Source of the DNA: Acinetobacter sp.
GTDB taxonomy: Bacteria > Pseudomonadota > Gammaproteobacteria > Pseudomonadales > Moraxellaceae
DNA length: 24,533 nt
Reading direction: 5' to 3'
Assembly (NCBI GenBank): GCA_030152675.1
Contig: JASLIY010000241.1
Location: 1-24,533, forward strand
Part shown: positions 24,201-24,533 of the stretch, piece by piece
Numbering within the stretch: the first letter of the stretch is position 1
Layout of the letters: each line of letters starts with the position of its first letter
Translations under genes and position numbers: made by a program
The notes under the pieces: generated by a model
Databases searched by the model: none
What the model was told of the DNA's origin: nothing
The model's input: the letters and a program-made list of their open reading frames with translations, nothing else

Positions 24201-24533
24201 CAGAGAGTAAGTCACCGTGGCGAACTGAGTTCCAGAAGGCTTCGGCGGTTTGTCCGGTGAGGGTACGACCTGAGGCATCGGTAATGGTGCCCGAGATCAT
24301 CAATGGCAGTTCACGACCAATTTCACGGAACACTTCTTTGACCGCAAAGATCGCAGCCTTACAGTTCAAGGTGTCAAATACAGTTTCAATCAAAATAATA
24401 TCGGCACCGCCCTCGATCAAGGCATGTGCGGCTTCGATATAGTCATTTTTCAGTGCATCAAAACTGATATTACGAAAGGCGGGATCATTAACATTGGGCG
24501 AAATCGAACAGGTGCGAGACGTCGGCCCCAATA
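21226..24533 (-). CDS. metH: Cobalamin-dependent methionine synthase (N-terminus beyond window)
   Basis: 1101 residues of a protein that is about 1227 long in E. coli; roughly 130 N-terminal residues lie beyond the right edge. The enzyme moves a methyl group from methyltetrahydrofolate through cob(I)alamin to homocysteine, giving methionine. Domains in order, numbered in this fragment: the rest of the homocysteine barrel with zinc ligands C115 (FNCALG), C178 and C179 (GGCCG); the folate barrel opening with [13 protein letters not shown]; the cobalamin cap and Rossmann domain with DVHDIG, where H631 is the cobalt ligand; and the C-terminal reactivation domain with [12 protein letters not shown] for AdoMet binding. 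All key residues are present. The frame runs into the edge without a true start; it converges with def. Confidence 0.97.
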   Translation of the reverse strand, partial: LGPTSRTCSISPNVNDPAFRNISFDALKNDYIEAAHALIEGGADIILIETVFDTLNCKAAIFAVKEVFREIGRELPLMISGTITDASGRTLTGQTAEAFWNSVRHGDLLSVGFNCALGADAMRPHVKTIADVAEVFVSAHPNAGLPNAFGGYDETPEQTAAFLKEFAESGLINITGGCCGTTPDHIRAIYEAVKDIKPRQIPEIKPACRLSGLEAFNIDDNSLFVNVGERTNVTGSKKFLRLIREENFAEALDVARQQVENGAQVIDINMDEGMLDSQGAMVHFLNLVASEPDISRVPIMIDSSKWEIIEAGLKCVQGKSIVNSISLKEGYDEFVHKARLCRQYGAAIIVMAFDETGQADTAARKREICKRSYDVLVNDVGYPAEDIIFDPNVFAVATGIEEHNNYAVDFIEATGWIKQNLPHAMISGGVSNVSFSFRGNEPVREAIHAVFLYYAIKQGMTMGIVNAGQLALYDDIPKALKDAVEDVILNQNQGETGQDATEKLLEVAEQYRGQSAAQKTVENLEWRNESVEKRLEYALVKGITSFIDIDTEEARLQAKRPLDVIEGPLMDGMNVVGDLFGAGKMFLPQVVKSARVMKQAVAWLNPYIEAEKTGSQSKGKVLMATVKGDVHDIGKNIVGVVLGCNGYDIVDLGVMVPAEKILQTAIDEKVDIIGLSGLITPSLDEMVFVAKEMQRKGFHVPLLIGGATTSKAHTAVKIDPQYSNDAVIYVADASRAVGVATTLLSAEMKPKFVAEHRAEYAKVRERIANKQPKAAKLSYAESIENGLKVDWTLHPPVKPNMQGIEVFTEYPLETLLPYFDWTPFFISWSLAGKFPRILEDEIVGEAARDLYQQAQAMLKEIIDNKRFDARAVFGIYPAQRVAADSVAVYADESRQDPTHRFEHIRQQSDKVTGKANFSLADFVANAEQGQDYLGGFTVSIFGAEEMAHEYKAQGDDYSAILAQSLGDRFAEAFAEHLHERIRKEFWGYQADEQLSNEELIKEKYVGIRPAPGYPACPEHSEKAVLFDWLGSTDKIGTQLTSSYAMWPPSSVSGFYYSNPQSEYFNVGKISLDQLEDYAQRKNWSLDVAKRWLAPNLDDSIN

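Overview
The window looks like chromosomal DNA of a gammaproteobacterium, most likely an Acinetobacter or close relative. This is inferred from the moderately AT-rich intergenic DNA, the betIBA/betT arrangement and the overall character of the proteins; it was not tested by any search. I saw no rRNA, tRNA, CRISPR array, transposase, integrase or phage gene.

Layout. (1) 1-4973 is a choline-to-glycine-betaine osmoprotection locus. Partial betA, betB and betI lie on the minus strand. Divergent betT lies on the plus strand, followed 12 bp later by a 64-residue metal-binding (HMA) protein. A perfect 22-bp palindrome between betI and betT (2483-2504) holds the -35 boxes of two divergent promoters and is the evident BetI operator. 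(2) 5203-10540 carries mostly independent plus-strand genes: a membrane fatty acid desaturase, the peptide transporter SbmA, a PnuC-family transporter, a 98-residue unknown protein, a DUF2505-like protein and a lipoprotein of unknown function. Most end in clear hairpin terminators. (3) 10628-13561 has a minus-strand MFS transporter of the metabolite:H+ symporter type, a YbiV-like HAD sugar phosphatase and a GNAT acetyltransferase. (4) 13620-19520 is a complete minus-strand chaperone-usher fimbrial operon: major pilin, chaperone, usher, two-domain tip adhesin and a last minor pilin. (5) A 1.1-kb stretch without a convincing gene separates it from a peptide deformylase and a large part of cobalamin-dependent methionine synthase (metH), which runs off the right edge.

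How the genes work together. BetT imports choline, BetA and BetB oxidise it to glycine betaine, and BetI represses both arms until choline is present. The fimbrial genes encode a full adhesive surface fibre: pilins cross the inner membrane, are capped by the chaperone and are assembled through the usher with the adhesin at the tip. def and metH converge on a shared terminator; both concern methionine, but nothing in the sequence shows co-regulation.

I found no clearly new multi-gene system. The points most worth a second look are the symmetrical promoter/operator of the bet locus and its structured betT leader, the metal-binding protein coupled to a choline transporter, the unusual adhesin and trailing pilin of the fimbrial operon, the nested inverted repeat upstream of the DUF2505-like gene, and the long unexplained gap upstream of def.
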